From assembly GCF_003660105.1 (NCBI RefSeq), contig NZ_CP032823.1:248001-312000 (forward strand): a stretch of DNA of 64,000 bases, given 5' to 3'. The position numbers and the translations under genes were made by a program. The stretch's first letter is position 1. The number at the start of each line of letters is the position of its first letter. Of the stretch, positions 44,626-52,485 are shown piece after piece. Source of the stretch: Aliarcobacter cryaerophilus ATCC 43158 (GTDB taxonomy: Bacteria > Campylobacterota > Campylobacteria > Campylobacterales > Arcobacteraceae). Under the pieces are notes generated by a model. The model did no database searches. It saw only the letters and a program-made list of their open reading frames with translations, and was not told the origin of the DNA.

Positions 44626-47148
44626 TTATTTTCCAAATAGATTTTGACCTAAAGCTTTATAAGTTTCGTACAACTTAATCATTTTTCTAGCCCATGCAAT
44701 TCTTGAAGAATCAACTAGTCTATTGTTATGTAAAATAACCTCTTTACCTTGCTTGTTAGCCTCTTCATATTTGCTAATCATCTCTTCATAATCTTCAACT
44801 TCACTTTGTTTTGGAGTGAATATATCATTTATATACTCAATTTGTATTGGATGTACAAGAGATTTTCCATCAAATCCTAGATTAAATGCATCTTTTGTAG
44901 AATCTTCACAAGCAAACTCATCTTTTACATCAAAGTGTGGACCATCTATTACCGTTTTTCCATAAGCTTTTGCTGCAAGTGCAATGTGTGCTAAGTATGT
45001 AACAATAGCTTTCGAGCCTCTTTTTATATCAATTTGAAGTCTATTTGCAAGTTTATTTGAACCAACAACAACCACTTCAACTTTTGAACTAGCTGCACAA
45101 ATTTCTTGAATATTTAAAACAGATATAGGTGTTTCAATCATAATCATAAGTGTAAGATTTTGATTTATCCCTTCTATTAATTTAACAGCTTCTAAAACAT
45201 CCTCTTTAGTATCAATTTTAGAGAATAATAATGAATCAAGCTCAATCTCACGAACTAGTTCTAAATCTTTTTTTAGATCTTCACTTCCTAGATTATTTAC
45301 TCTTAAAACTCTTTCACTCTCACCAAATTTAGCTCCACCTTTTTTATAAACCTCTTTTAAAGTCTCTCTTGCTAGCTCTCTTTGGTCTTCTAATATAGCT
45401 TCTAAATCGAAAATAACAGTATCAGCTAAAACAGTTCTAGCTTTTTCAACATTATGTTCATTGTAAGCAGGAACTAATAACATTGATCTTCTAGCTTTAT
45501 ACTCAACTATCTCTTCACCTTTTGTTATTGCAAAATATTTTTCATGTAAATCTTTTACTAGTTGTTTTCTAAGAACTTTTCCATTTTTTGTTCTTGGATA
45601 ATCAGACATTATAAAAATCTCTTTAGGAGCTTTATATTTTGCAAGATTATTTTGAGCAAATTTTAAAATCTCAGCTTCTTTTTCTTTACTCAAAGTTGAA
45701 TGTCCAACAACAGCAATAGCAACAATAGTTTTCTCTTTTTCAATATCAAGACCAAAAGCAACACAATCAGCTACATCAGCGTGAGTTTTTACAACTCTTT
45801 CAATCTCATGTGGACTTACTCTAAATCCAAAAGTATTGATAATATCATCTTTTCTACCAATAAACCAGATATATCCATCTTTATCTTTTCTTGCATAATC
45901 TCCTGTAAAGAAGTAACCATCATGTCTTGATTTTAAAGTCTCTTCTTCTAGTTGCCAATACTCTAAAAATAATCCTGGATCATCCTCTCCAATACAAATC
46001 ATTCCCTCTTCTTCAACTCCAACTTCTTCTAAAGTTTCAGGATCTAAAAGTTTTACAATATGTCCTGGTTGTGGGAAACCTGCACTTCCTGGTCTTATAG
46101 GATTATTTTTTGAGTGTGAAATATAGTATGAGCACTCACTCATTCCAATAGCTTCATAGATATCTTGTTCAAATCTATCTCTCCAAAGTCCTAACATCTC
46201 ATCACTTAAATGCTCTCCCGCACTCATACAATATCTTAAACTTGGACAATCATCAAGTTTAAAATCTGTTTTTTGAATAATTTGTCTATAGATTGTTGGA
46301 ACCCCAATAAATATTGTACATTCGTGTTTTTTGATTAAATTAATCCAAGTTGACGCATCATTTGCACCTTCATAAGCAATAACTGTGTGACCATTAAATA
46401 GTGGATCCATAAGTGCTGAACCTAAAACATAAGTCCAGTTAAATTTCCCCGAGTGCATAATTCTATCATTTTCTTTAAAATCAAACCAAAAATCTGTTGC
46501 TGGTTTTCTTCCTATTAGCGAACGGTGAGAGTGTAAAACACCTTTTGGATAACCAGTTGTTCCAGATGTATATACTAAATATGCAGGTTCACCTGATTTT
46601 GAATTATAATGATTTGGTGTTTTGCTTGTACTATTAAATATTTGATTTAGAGCAAATATTTCAATACCTTCTGGTTTTTTAAGACCTTCAGTGCTATCAA
46701 CTCCAGCAATTATTATAGTTCTTAAGTTATCAAGATTTAATAAATATGGAACCAAATTTTCATACATAGAAGCTGATAATACTATAGCTTTTGCTTGAGA
46801 ATCTTCAGCTAAATATTTAACTTCACTACCACTTAATAAAGTTGAAGTAGGAACGGCAATCATTCCACCTTTCATTACTCCAAAAAAAGATATTGGATAT
46901 GCAAGTGAATTTTTAAGACAAACCAATACTCTATCTCGTGGTTTTAAACCTATTTCTTGAGTAAGAAAGTTTGAAACTTGATCTGATTTTATAGCTAACT
47001 CTTTGTATGTAACTTGATCAGTTCCTAGTTTATCATCTTCAATAATCATAGCAACATTGTTCTCTTTTGCTGTACCAACCCAAGCTGATGTACAAGCAAT
47101 ACCTATATTTAAAAACTCAGGTATATCTAATTTTACTGTTTGACTCAT
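44626..47148 (-). CDS. Acyl-CoA synthetase fused to a CitE-like lyase domain
   Basis: An 840-aa fusion. Residues 1-545 are an AMP-forming acyl-CoA synthetase: YTSGTTGYPKG (193-203), YEAIGMSE (331-338), FFTGDY (413-418), GRKDDIINTFGFRVSP (431-446) and the catalytic Lys524 in RTKNGK. Residues 552-840 are an HpcH/HpaI-type domain that starts RRSMLLVPAYNEHNVEKA and ends GFDGKSLVHPIQIEYIN. In that domain the usual DLED reads DLEA (581-584), and the metal Asp of the G-x-x-D-L motif is Lys699 (GSNKLANRL), though Glu672 is kept. Lyase activity is therefore doubtful. It lies 18 bp after the lyase at 47167. Confidence 0.88.
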   Translation of the reverse strand: MSQTVKLDIPEFLNIGIACTSAWVGTAKENNVAMIIEDDKLGTDQVTYKELAIKSDQVSNFLTQEIGLKPRDRVLVCLKNSLAYPISFFGVMKGGMIAVPTSTLLSGSEVKYLAEDSQAKAIVLSASMYENLVPYLLNLDNLRTIIIAGVDSTEGLKKPEGIEIFALNQIFNSTSKTPNHYNSKSGEPAYLVYTSGTTGYPKGVLHSHRSLIGRKPATDFWFDFKENDRIMHSGKFNWTYVLGSALMDPLFNGHTVIAYEGANDASTWINLIKKHECTIFIGVPTIYRQIIQKTDFKLDDCPSLRYCMSAGEHLSDEMLGLWRDRFEQDIYEAIGMSECSYYISHSKNNPIRPGSAGFPQPGHIVKLLDPETLEEVGVEEEGMICIGEDDPGLFLEYWQLEEETLKSRHDGYFFTGDYARKDKDGYIWFIGRKDDIINTFGFRVSPHEIERVVKTHADVADCVAFGLDIEKEKTIVAIAVVGHSTLSKEKEAEILKFAQNNLAKYKAPKEIFIMSDYPRTKNGKVLRKQLVKDLHEKYFAITKGEEIVEYKARRSMLLVPAYNEHNVEKARTVLADTVIFDLEAILEDQRELARETLKEVYKKGGAKFGESERVLRVNNLGSEDLKKDLELVREIELDSLLFSKIDTKEDVLEAVKLIEGINQNLTLMIMIETPISVLNIQEICAASSKVEVVVVGSNKLANRLQIDIKRGSKAIVTYLAHIALAAKAYGKTVIDGPHFDVKDEFACEDSTKDAFNLGFDGKSLVHPIQIEYINDIFTPKQSEVEDYEEMISKYEEANKQGKEVILHNNRLVDSSRIAWARKMIKLYETYKALGQNLFGK

Positions 47149-47166
47149 TTTAATCTCCTATAATTA

Positions 47167-48300
47167 TTACAATTGACCATATGGCCAGTTTTCTTTAAAT
47201 GTATGCAGAGGCATTTTATTTAATACTGAAAGTGCAAATAACTCATCTTCTTTTGTTAAGCTTTTTAGAGCATAAGCTCTTAAAATATTTTGTAAAGATT
47301 TACCAAACATTGGAGGATCAAGCATTTCACCTTCATATCTAATTGCACCACTTAAAAGAGCATCTGCTTCAAGAGCTGCTTTTAAGATAGAAACATCTTT
47401 TGCAATCTCATTTGGTGATGGTGTAAATGCAACTTTACAGATATTTATATGGTTTGGAGTAATTACTTGTTTTCCAGTAAGTCCCATAGAACTCTCTCTT
47501 AAAGCATGAGAGTAAACATATTTACTAGCTTCATCTCCATGTAAATCTAACCATCTTCTAATATCTTTTTTTTCAACACAATTACTTGGTAATGAGTGTG
47601 GTGTAAGCATAACTTCAACTCCACCAATTACACCTTTTCCTTTAATTCTAGCTTCTAAAGTTAGCATATCAAAGTAAGTTTCAAGCTCGTCAATCCAACC
47701 TTTTGGAGTGATTTTATATGCCATAGCTTTTGAAAAATCGTGAATTCCAAATACTATATGTTTTACAGTTGAATACTCCATTAATCTATCAGCTATTTGA
47801 AGTGATTTTGGATGCTCAACGATTGGTTGAATTGTAAGATTACTTCCAATAGAGATTAACCAAGAAGATAAATCTCTAATTTCAGCACTTCCATAAACTT
47901 CTCCAGCTTTTGCTAAAACTATTACATCAATATATTGATGAATTTGTTTAAGCATTTTTAAATCCTCTTCATACTCTTCAGTTCTAAATGGATTTATTCT
48001 AATAGCTATTTGAAAATCTTTTTCAGGAAATTTTGGTAACTCTTGAATTAAAAGCTCTCTACTCATAGCTTTTTGTCTACATCCATCTTCTAAGTCAAAT
48101 AAAACTGTATGTGCTCTTGTATTATAAGCGTGTTTTTGAAGTCTTAATTTCGCTTGTTCTATACTCTCATAAGAACCATCTAGCGGGTTAAACTTTATAG
48201 GGGGATAATAAATTTGAATCCCTGGCCAATAACCACCAAGAACTGGAGTTAAATCATCTTTTGCTGTAAGTTTTGATAAATCTATCGCAGAAGTCATCAT
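47167..48300 (-). CDS. HpcH/HpaI (CitE)-family lyase, longer form
   Basis: A 377-aa lyase of the CitE superfamily, distinct from the one at 42533. It begins with an extension of about 60 residues (LGGYWPGIQIYYPPIKF) and then has VLFDLEDGCRQKA (the DLED motif intact), the PIVEHP segment and HIVFGIHDFSKAM with the metal Asp. Longer members include malate synthase-like or malyl-CoA-type enzymes, so it may condense or cleave a 2-oxoacid and an acyl-CoA. It is the first gene of the cluster. The ATG shown follows AAAGGTTG. Confidence 0.82.
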   Translation of the reverse strand: MMTSAIDLSKLTAKDDLTPVLGGYWPGIQIYYPPIKFNPLDGSYESIEQAKLRLQKHAYNTRAHTVLFDLEDGCRQKAMSRELLIQELPKFPEKDFQIAIRINPFRTEEYEEDLKMLKQIHQYIDVIVLAKAGEVYGSAEIRDLSSWLISIGSNLTIQPIVEHPKSLQIADRLMEYSTVKHIVFGIHDFSKAMAYKITPKGWIDELETYFDMLTLEARIKGKGVIGGVEVMLTPHSLPSNCVEKKDIRRWLDLHGDEASKYVYSHALRESSMGLTGKQVITPNHINICKVAFTPSPNEIAKDVSILKAALEADALLSGAIRYEGEMLDPPMFGKSLQNILRAYALKSLTKEDELFALSVLNKMPLHTFKENWPYGQL

Positions 48301-48475
48301 ATTTTCAACCTTTCTTTAAATTTCTTTTTATTTTTTAAGAAATCGTATTATTCCATAAAAAACTAATAGTGAAGTTATACACAATTTAAAATGAAATCAA
48401 TTTATATCTTTTAATATAGAAAATATTTTTAAGCTTATTATAATAATTGAGGTTTTATTAAAATAATAAACTATT

Positions 48476-48484
48476 TGCTAGAAT
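48476..48484 (+). promoter_or_regulatory. Extended -10 before mcrB
   Basis: TGCTAGAAT (hexamer 48479-48484) is an extended -10 element 40 bp before the ATG at 48524, which also has an AGGGA ribosome site. Expression signals therefore remain although the reading frame is broken. The 223-bp gap 48301-48523 shows nothing else. Confidence 0.5.
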
Positions 48485-48523
48485 GTTTGGAAAAATTTTG
48501 GAAATATTAAAATAGGGATTAAA

Positions 48524-48853
48524 ATGGAAGAGTTATTTAAACAGTGGTTAAAAAATAATAAAAATTTAAAAGATAATACGATTACAAACTATACAAATAG
48601 ATTGAAAAATATAATACCATTAAAATTGGTTGAAGTAAATTTTAAAGAAGAAAATATAAGTTTATATGATTTAAGAATTTAAGAATTAAAAAATATTAAT
48701 GAACTATTTGAAAAAAATATTTATGAGTTGCAAGAATGGAATAGAACTCGAACCATTGGTGGTGAAGCTTGGAGTGCACTCAAATATTTAATAGAATTTT
48801 TACACATACAAAGTAATGATTTAATACAAACAGATTTTTTTATAGGAAAAAAT
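48524..48853 (+). pseudogene. mcrB: Interrupted 5' part of mcrB (in-frame stop at 48680)
   Basis: From ATG 48524 the frame encodes MEELFKQWLKNNKNLKDNTI and continues as a helical domain like the SAM-like N-terminal domains of integrases. It stops at TAA 48680-48682 after 52 codons. The same frame then runs open into the McrB AAA+ domain through ELKNINELFEKNIYELQEWN and GGEAWSALKYLIEFL, which look like a continuation of one domain. The stop lies in a tandem repeat TTAAGAAT-TTAAGAAT (48671-48686). A change in repeat number does not restore the frame, so a point nonsense mutation is more likely. It could also be a sequencing error. Confidence 0.6.
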
Positions 48854-50215
48854 ATGCGAAAATCTAAACAAAAACAAGCACTAAACCAAATATTATATGG
48901 AAGTCCAGGGACTGGAAAAACTTATAATACTATAAACAAAGCTATTGAAATTATTGAAAATAGATTTATAGAAGATAATGAAAAAAGAGAAGATTTAAAA
49001 ACAAAGTTTGAAGAGTATAAAAAATCTGGACAGATAGAGTTTATAACATTTCATCAAAGTTTTTCTTATGAAGAGTTTGTAGAGGGAATAAAAGCAATTC
49101 CAGCTGGAAAAGATGGAAATGAAAATGGCGAAGATATGATTTATGATGTTGTCGATGGAATTTTTAAAAAGTTATCAAATAAAGCGAAAATAGATTTCTT
49201 TGAAAACAATTCAATAAAAAAAAATATAACTAAAAGAAAATTTATTTTAAATGCAAAAGCTTTAAATATTCAAGCTGAAATGATTGAAGATGATGAAAAT
49301 AATTTTAGAGTTTTGAAAGGTTCAAAAGTAAGAAAAGGAGAAGCAGAATCATTTAAAAATTATAATTATAGTTCTTTAAAAAATAAAGTATTAGAAACTG
49401 CAAAATATATTGAACAAGATGAGTTTTATATTTTAGAAGAAGATTTTGCATTTCAAAGCATGAGTGCTGCCTCTTCTGTAATTTTAGGAAGACAATCTAA
49501 TGGTTATAATGATTGGAAAGAAGTCTTAGATGATAACTTACCAATAAAAGACAAAAAAAATATAAAAAACTACATTCTAATAATAGATGAAATAAACAGA
49601 GGAAATATCTCAAAAATATTTGGAGAGCTTATAACTTTAATTGAGCCATCAAAAAGAGTAGGAGCAGATGAAGAGATTAAATTAAAACTTCCATATAGTG
49701 CAGATGATTTTGGAGTACCTTTAAATTTATACATAATTGGCACTATGAACACAGCTGATAGAAGTATCGCTTTAATGGATACGGCACTTAGAAGAAGATT
49801 TCATTTTGAGGAGATGATGCCAAATTCTAGTTTGCTTGAAAATTTAGTAGTTGATGGAATAAAAATAGATAAACTTCTTGAAAAAATAAATGAAAGAGTA
49901 GAGTATTTATACGACAGAGACCACACTATAGGTCATGCTTATTTTATGAGTTTACAAAATTTAGAAACAGCAAAAGATAAAAAAGCTGAACTAGAAAATA
50001 TCTTTAGAAATAAAATAATTCCACTTTTACAAGAGTATTTTTATGATGATTGGGAAAAAGTAAGATTAGTTTTAGGAGATGGGTTTGTGGAGAAAATAGA
50101 AGTAAAATCAGATATTTTTGATGAAGAATTAAGAAATGATAGTGAATATTTAGAAGAAGAGAAATTTATTTATAACATAAAAAAAGAGTTTGATTTTACA
50201 AAATTTAAAGACTAA
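48854..50215 (+). CDS. mcrB: McrB-type GTPase of a type IV restriction system
   Basis: McrB is the GTP-driven motor that moves along DNA and joins with McrC to cut modified DNA. Walker A is LYGSPGTGKTYNT, Walker B is IIDEINRGNISK, and TMNTADRSIALMDTALRRRF is the NTAD-type GTP motif and arginine finger region. I chose ATG 48854, which follows AGGA by 6 nt; a TTG at 48728 is also open. Without the upstream part the DNA-recognition domain would be incomplete. The mcrC gene starts 3 bp after the stop. Confidence 0.85.
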   Translation: MRKSKQKQALNQILYGSPGTGKTYNTINKAIEIIENRFIEDNEKREDLKTKFEEYKKSGQIEFITFHQSFSYEEFVEGIKAIPAGKDGNENGEDMIYDVVDGIFKKLSNKAKIDFFENNSIKKNITKRKFILNAKALNIQAEMIEDDENNFRVLKGSKVRKGEAESFKNYNYSSLKNKVLETAKYIEQDEFYILEEDFAFQSMSAASSVILGRQSNGYNDWKEVLDDNLPIKDKKNIKNYILIIDEINRGNISKIFGELITLIEPSKRVGADEEIKLKLPYSADDFGVPLNLYIIGTMNTADRSIALMDTALRRRFHFEEMMPNSSLLENLVVDGIKIDKLLEKINERVEYLYDRDHTIGHAYFMSLQNLETAKDKKAELENIFRNKIIPLLQEYFYDDWEKVRLVLGDGFVEKIEVKSDIFDEELRNDSEYLEEEKFIYNIKKEFDFTKFKD

Positions 50216-50217
50216 AA

Positions 50218-51450
50218 ATGAAAAAAGAGTTGATTTTAAAAGAGTTTGAATATCTTCAATATAAAAATGATACAAAAGATAATTTTATAAAAAAAGATAC
50301 TTTTGACTCTTTAGAAAAATTTATATTAGAAAATGAACAAACAGCACAATATTTAAAAATAACTACAAAAAAAGGTTTTGGTAAAGTTTTACAAACTCAA
50401 AATTATGTAGGACTAATACAAACAAAAGATGGAACTATAATAGAGATTTTGCCAAAAATTAAAAATGTAACAAAAGAAAAATCAAAAGATATTTTAATAA
50501 AAATGTTAAAAACTCTAAAAAATTCTCCATTTAAAAATCTTAGTGTTGCAAATTTAAAATCTTCAAAAATGCCACTTCTTGAGATTTTTATCTCAATGTT
50601 TTTAGAAGAGTTGGCCGCATTAGTTAGAAATGGAATAAAAAGTGATTACATAAGCAAAGAAGAGAATCTAAAATTTTTAAAAGGTAAACTAAAAATTTCT
50701 GAACAAATAAAATATAACACAATTCACAAAGAGAGATTTTTTGTTCAATACGAAGAGTTTATGAGCAATAGAGTTGAAAATAGGCTTATTAAAACTACTC
50801 TTCAATATTTGTATAAAAAATCAAAATTAAATAAAAATCAACAAAGAATTAGAGAATTTTTATTTGTTTTTGATGATATAAAAGTTTCACAAAATATAAA
50901 ATCAGATTTTTCAAATTTAAAATTAAATAGACAAATGAAAGATTATGAGCAAGTTTTATTGTGGTGTAAAACTTTTTTATTTGAAAACTCATTTTCTCCA
51001 TATAAGGGGAATGATGTAGCTTTTGCACTTTTATTTGATATGAATTTACTTTTTGAAAGTTTTGTTTATAGTTATTTAAAGAAGAGTTCAAATTTTCAAT
51101 ATATTAAATCACAAGATAGAACTCATCACTTAGCTTATGAAAATGGAAGTGGAAGATTTAGACTAAAACCTGATATTGTAATAAATGGTGGAGAGATTAT
51201 AGCAGATACAAAATGGAAAATCTTAAATGAAGAAAAATCTTACAATGGAGTTTCACAAGATGATATGTATCAACTTTATGCTTATGGTACAAAATATGAA
51301 AATTGTCAAAAAATGTATCTAATTTATCCTTTTGATGAATTATTTATAAAAAATTCATACAACTATTTCAAAGATAAAGAGCTAAAACTAGATATTTTAT
51401 TTTTTGATGTAGATAAAAAAATGTTTGTAGGAAAAAATATAGAGGCTTAA
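50218..51450 (+). CDS. mcrC: McrC endonuclease subunit
   Basis: A 410-aa McrC, the nuclease partner of McrB. The N-terminal half has the QNYVGLIQTKDGTIIEILPKI segment typical of the family. The PD-(D/E)XK site is seen as FRLKPDIVI followed by EIIADTKWK (Asp, Asp-x-Lys). It appears full length and intact, in contrast to mcrB. It is 3 bp after mcrB on the same strand. A hairpin covers its stop codon. Confidence 0.9.
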   Translation: MKKELILKEFEYLQYKNDTKDNFIKKDTFDSLEKFILENEQTAQYLKITTKKGFGKVLQTQNYVGLIQTKDGTIIEILPKIKNVTKEKSKDILIKMLKTLKNSPFKNLSVANLKSSKMPLLEIFISMFLEELAALVRNGIKSDYISKEENLKFLKGKLKISEQIKYNTIHKERFFVQYEEFMSNRVENRLIKTTLQYLYKKSKLNKNQQRIREFLFVFDDIKVSQNIKSDFSNLKLNRQMKDYEQVLLWCKTFLFENSFSPYKGNDVAFALLFDMNLLFESFVYSYLKKSSNFQYIKSQDRTHHLAYENGSGRFRLKPDIVINGGEIIADTKWKILNEEKSYNGVSQDDMYQLYAYGTKYENCQKMYLIYPFDELFIKNSYNYFKDKELKLDILFFDVDKKMFVGKNIEA

Positions 51451-51460
51451 ACTCTATATT
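51436..51460. terminator. Terminator between mcrC and bioD
   Basis: AATATAGAG (51436-51444) pairs with CTCTATATT (51452-51460) over the mcrC stop. On the minus strand six T residues follow, so it ends the convergent bioD transcript. Confidence 0.6.
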
Positions 51461-52098
51461 ATATAATCTTGTAAAAACTTCAATTCACCAAAATAATCTT
51501 TTAAAAATGGCTTTGAAATCTCTTCAAAACTATCTTTATCTTCATACAAATTTATAAAAAAGTCAAAATCTATTTGTCTATTTTTTAAGGCTTCATGTGA
51601 GAGTAAAGTATCATTTATACTTCCTAATTTTGAAGAAGTTATTAAAAAAGTTTTAACTCTTAGCTCTTTTATAAAATCAATCATAAATAAATCTTTTTTA
51701 ATAGGTACAAATAATCCACCAGCTCCTTCAATTATCAAAACATCACAAAAAGTTTGTAAATACTCTTTTTTCTCTATTAAAAAATCAATATCTAAAAAAG
51801 TGTTTCCTTTTGCAACATAAGGAGAAGCAGGAAGAGTAAATTGATAAGGCACAATATCATTTATAGTTAGTTTCAAAAAATTAGGATTTAGTTCTTTTAC
51901 AAGTTCAAACATTTTCATACCATCAAGCGGATAGTTATTTATAACCCCTGTTTCAATTGGTTTAAAATATCCAACTTTTAACCCTTGTTTTGCAAAATAT
52001 TTTAAAAAAACTTCACTAGCAAATGTTTTACCTACATTTGTATTTGTTGCAGTTATAAATATTGTTTTTCCTATATAATCTTTTGGGTTAATCTTCAT
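51454..52098 (-). CDS. bioD: ATP-dependent dethiobiotin synthetase
   Basis: BioD closes the ureido ring of dethiobiotin in biotin synthesis. The 214-aa protein has the P-loop-like TATNTNVGKTFASEVFLKYF, KPIETGV with the substrate lysine, and EGAGGLFVPI, all as in the family. Length is normal. It is a single gene, convergent with mcrC (3 bp between stops) and divergent from clpS. No other bio gene lies in the window. Confidence 0.92.
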   Translation of the reverse strand: MKINPKDYIGKTIFITATNTNVGKTFASEVFLKYFAKQGLKVGYFKPIETGVINNYPLDGMKMFELVKELNPNFLKLTINDIVPYQFTLPASPYVAKGNTFLDIDFLIEKKEYLQTFCDVLIIEGAGGLFVPIKKDLFMIDFIKELRVKTFLITSSKLGSINDTLLSHEALKNRQIDFDFFINLYEDKDSFEEISKPFLKDYFGELKFLQDYII

Positions 52099-52183
52099 AA
52101 TAATCTCTTTTTTGTTATAATTTTAAGCTTTTTAAAAAGCGATATTAACATATTAAAATATGGTTTACAATTAAGGGTTTTAA

Positions 52184-52483
52184 GTGAGTAATGAGATAGA
52201 AATTGAATTAAACGAAGATTTAGAAGTAGAAGAGCCAAAGAAGTACAATGTTTTTTTATTAAATGATGACTATTCTACTATGGATTTTGTAATAGATATT
52301 TTGGTAAAAGTATTTAGAAAAAATCAAAATGAAGCAGAAGCAATAATGCTAGAAGTTCACAATAATCAAAAAGGTCTTTGTGGAGTTTATAGTTTTGAGA
52401 TTGCTTCTACAAAAGTTGCACAAGTAAAAAGCCTAGCAAGAGAAAAAGGGTTTCCCTTAAAAGCCATAATGGAAGAAGAGTAA
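52184..52483 (+). CDS. clpS: ClpS adaptor protein
   Basis: ClpS delivers N-end rule substrates to ClpA and ClpP. The 99-aa protein has an acidic N-terminal tail and the core KYNVFLLNDDYSTMDFVIDIL, with the LNDD and TM motif that binds the N-terminal residue. The start is GTG at 52184, following AAGGG; no earlier in-frame ATG fits. clpA follows after 2 bp, so the pair is co-transcribed. Confidence 0.95.
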   Translation: MSNEIEIELNEDLEVEEPKKYNVFLLNDDYSTMDFVIDILVKVFRKNQNEAEAIMLEVHNNQKGLCGVYSFEIASTKVAQVKSLAREKGFPLKAIMEEE

Positions 52484-52485
52484 AA

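Noticed and set aside
48671-48686. Phase variation at the TTAAGAAT tandem repeat in mcrB
   Set aside because: One or three copies also lead to an early stop, so repeat slippage alone cannot restore the frame.
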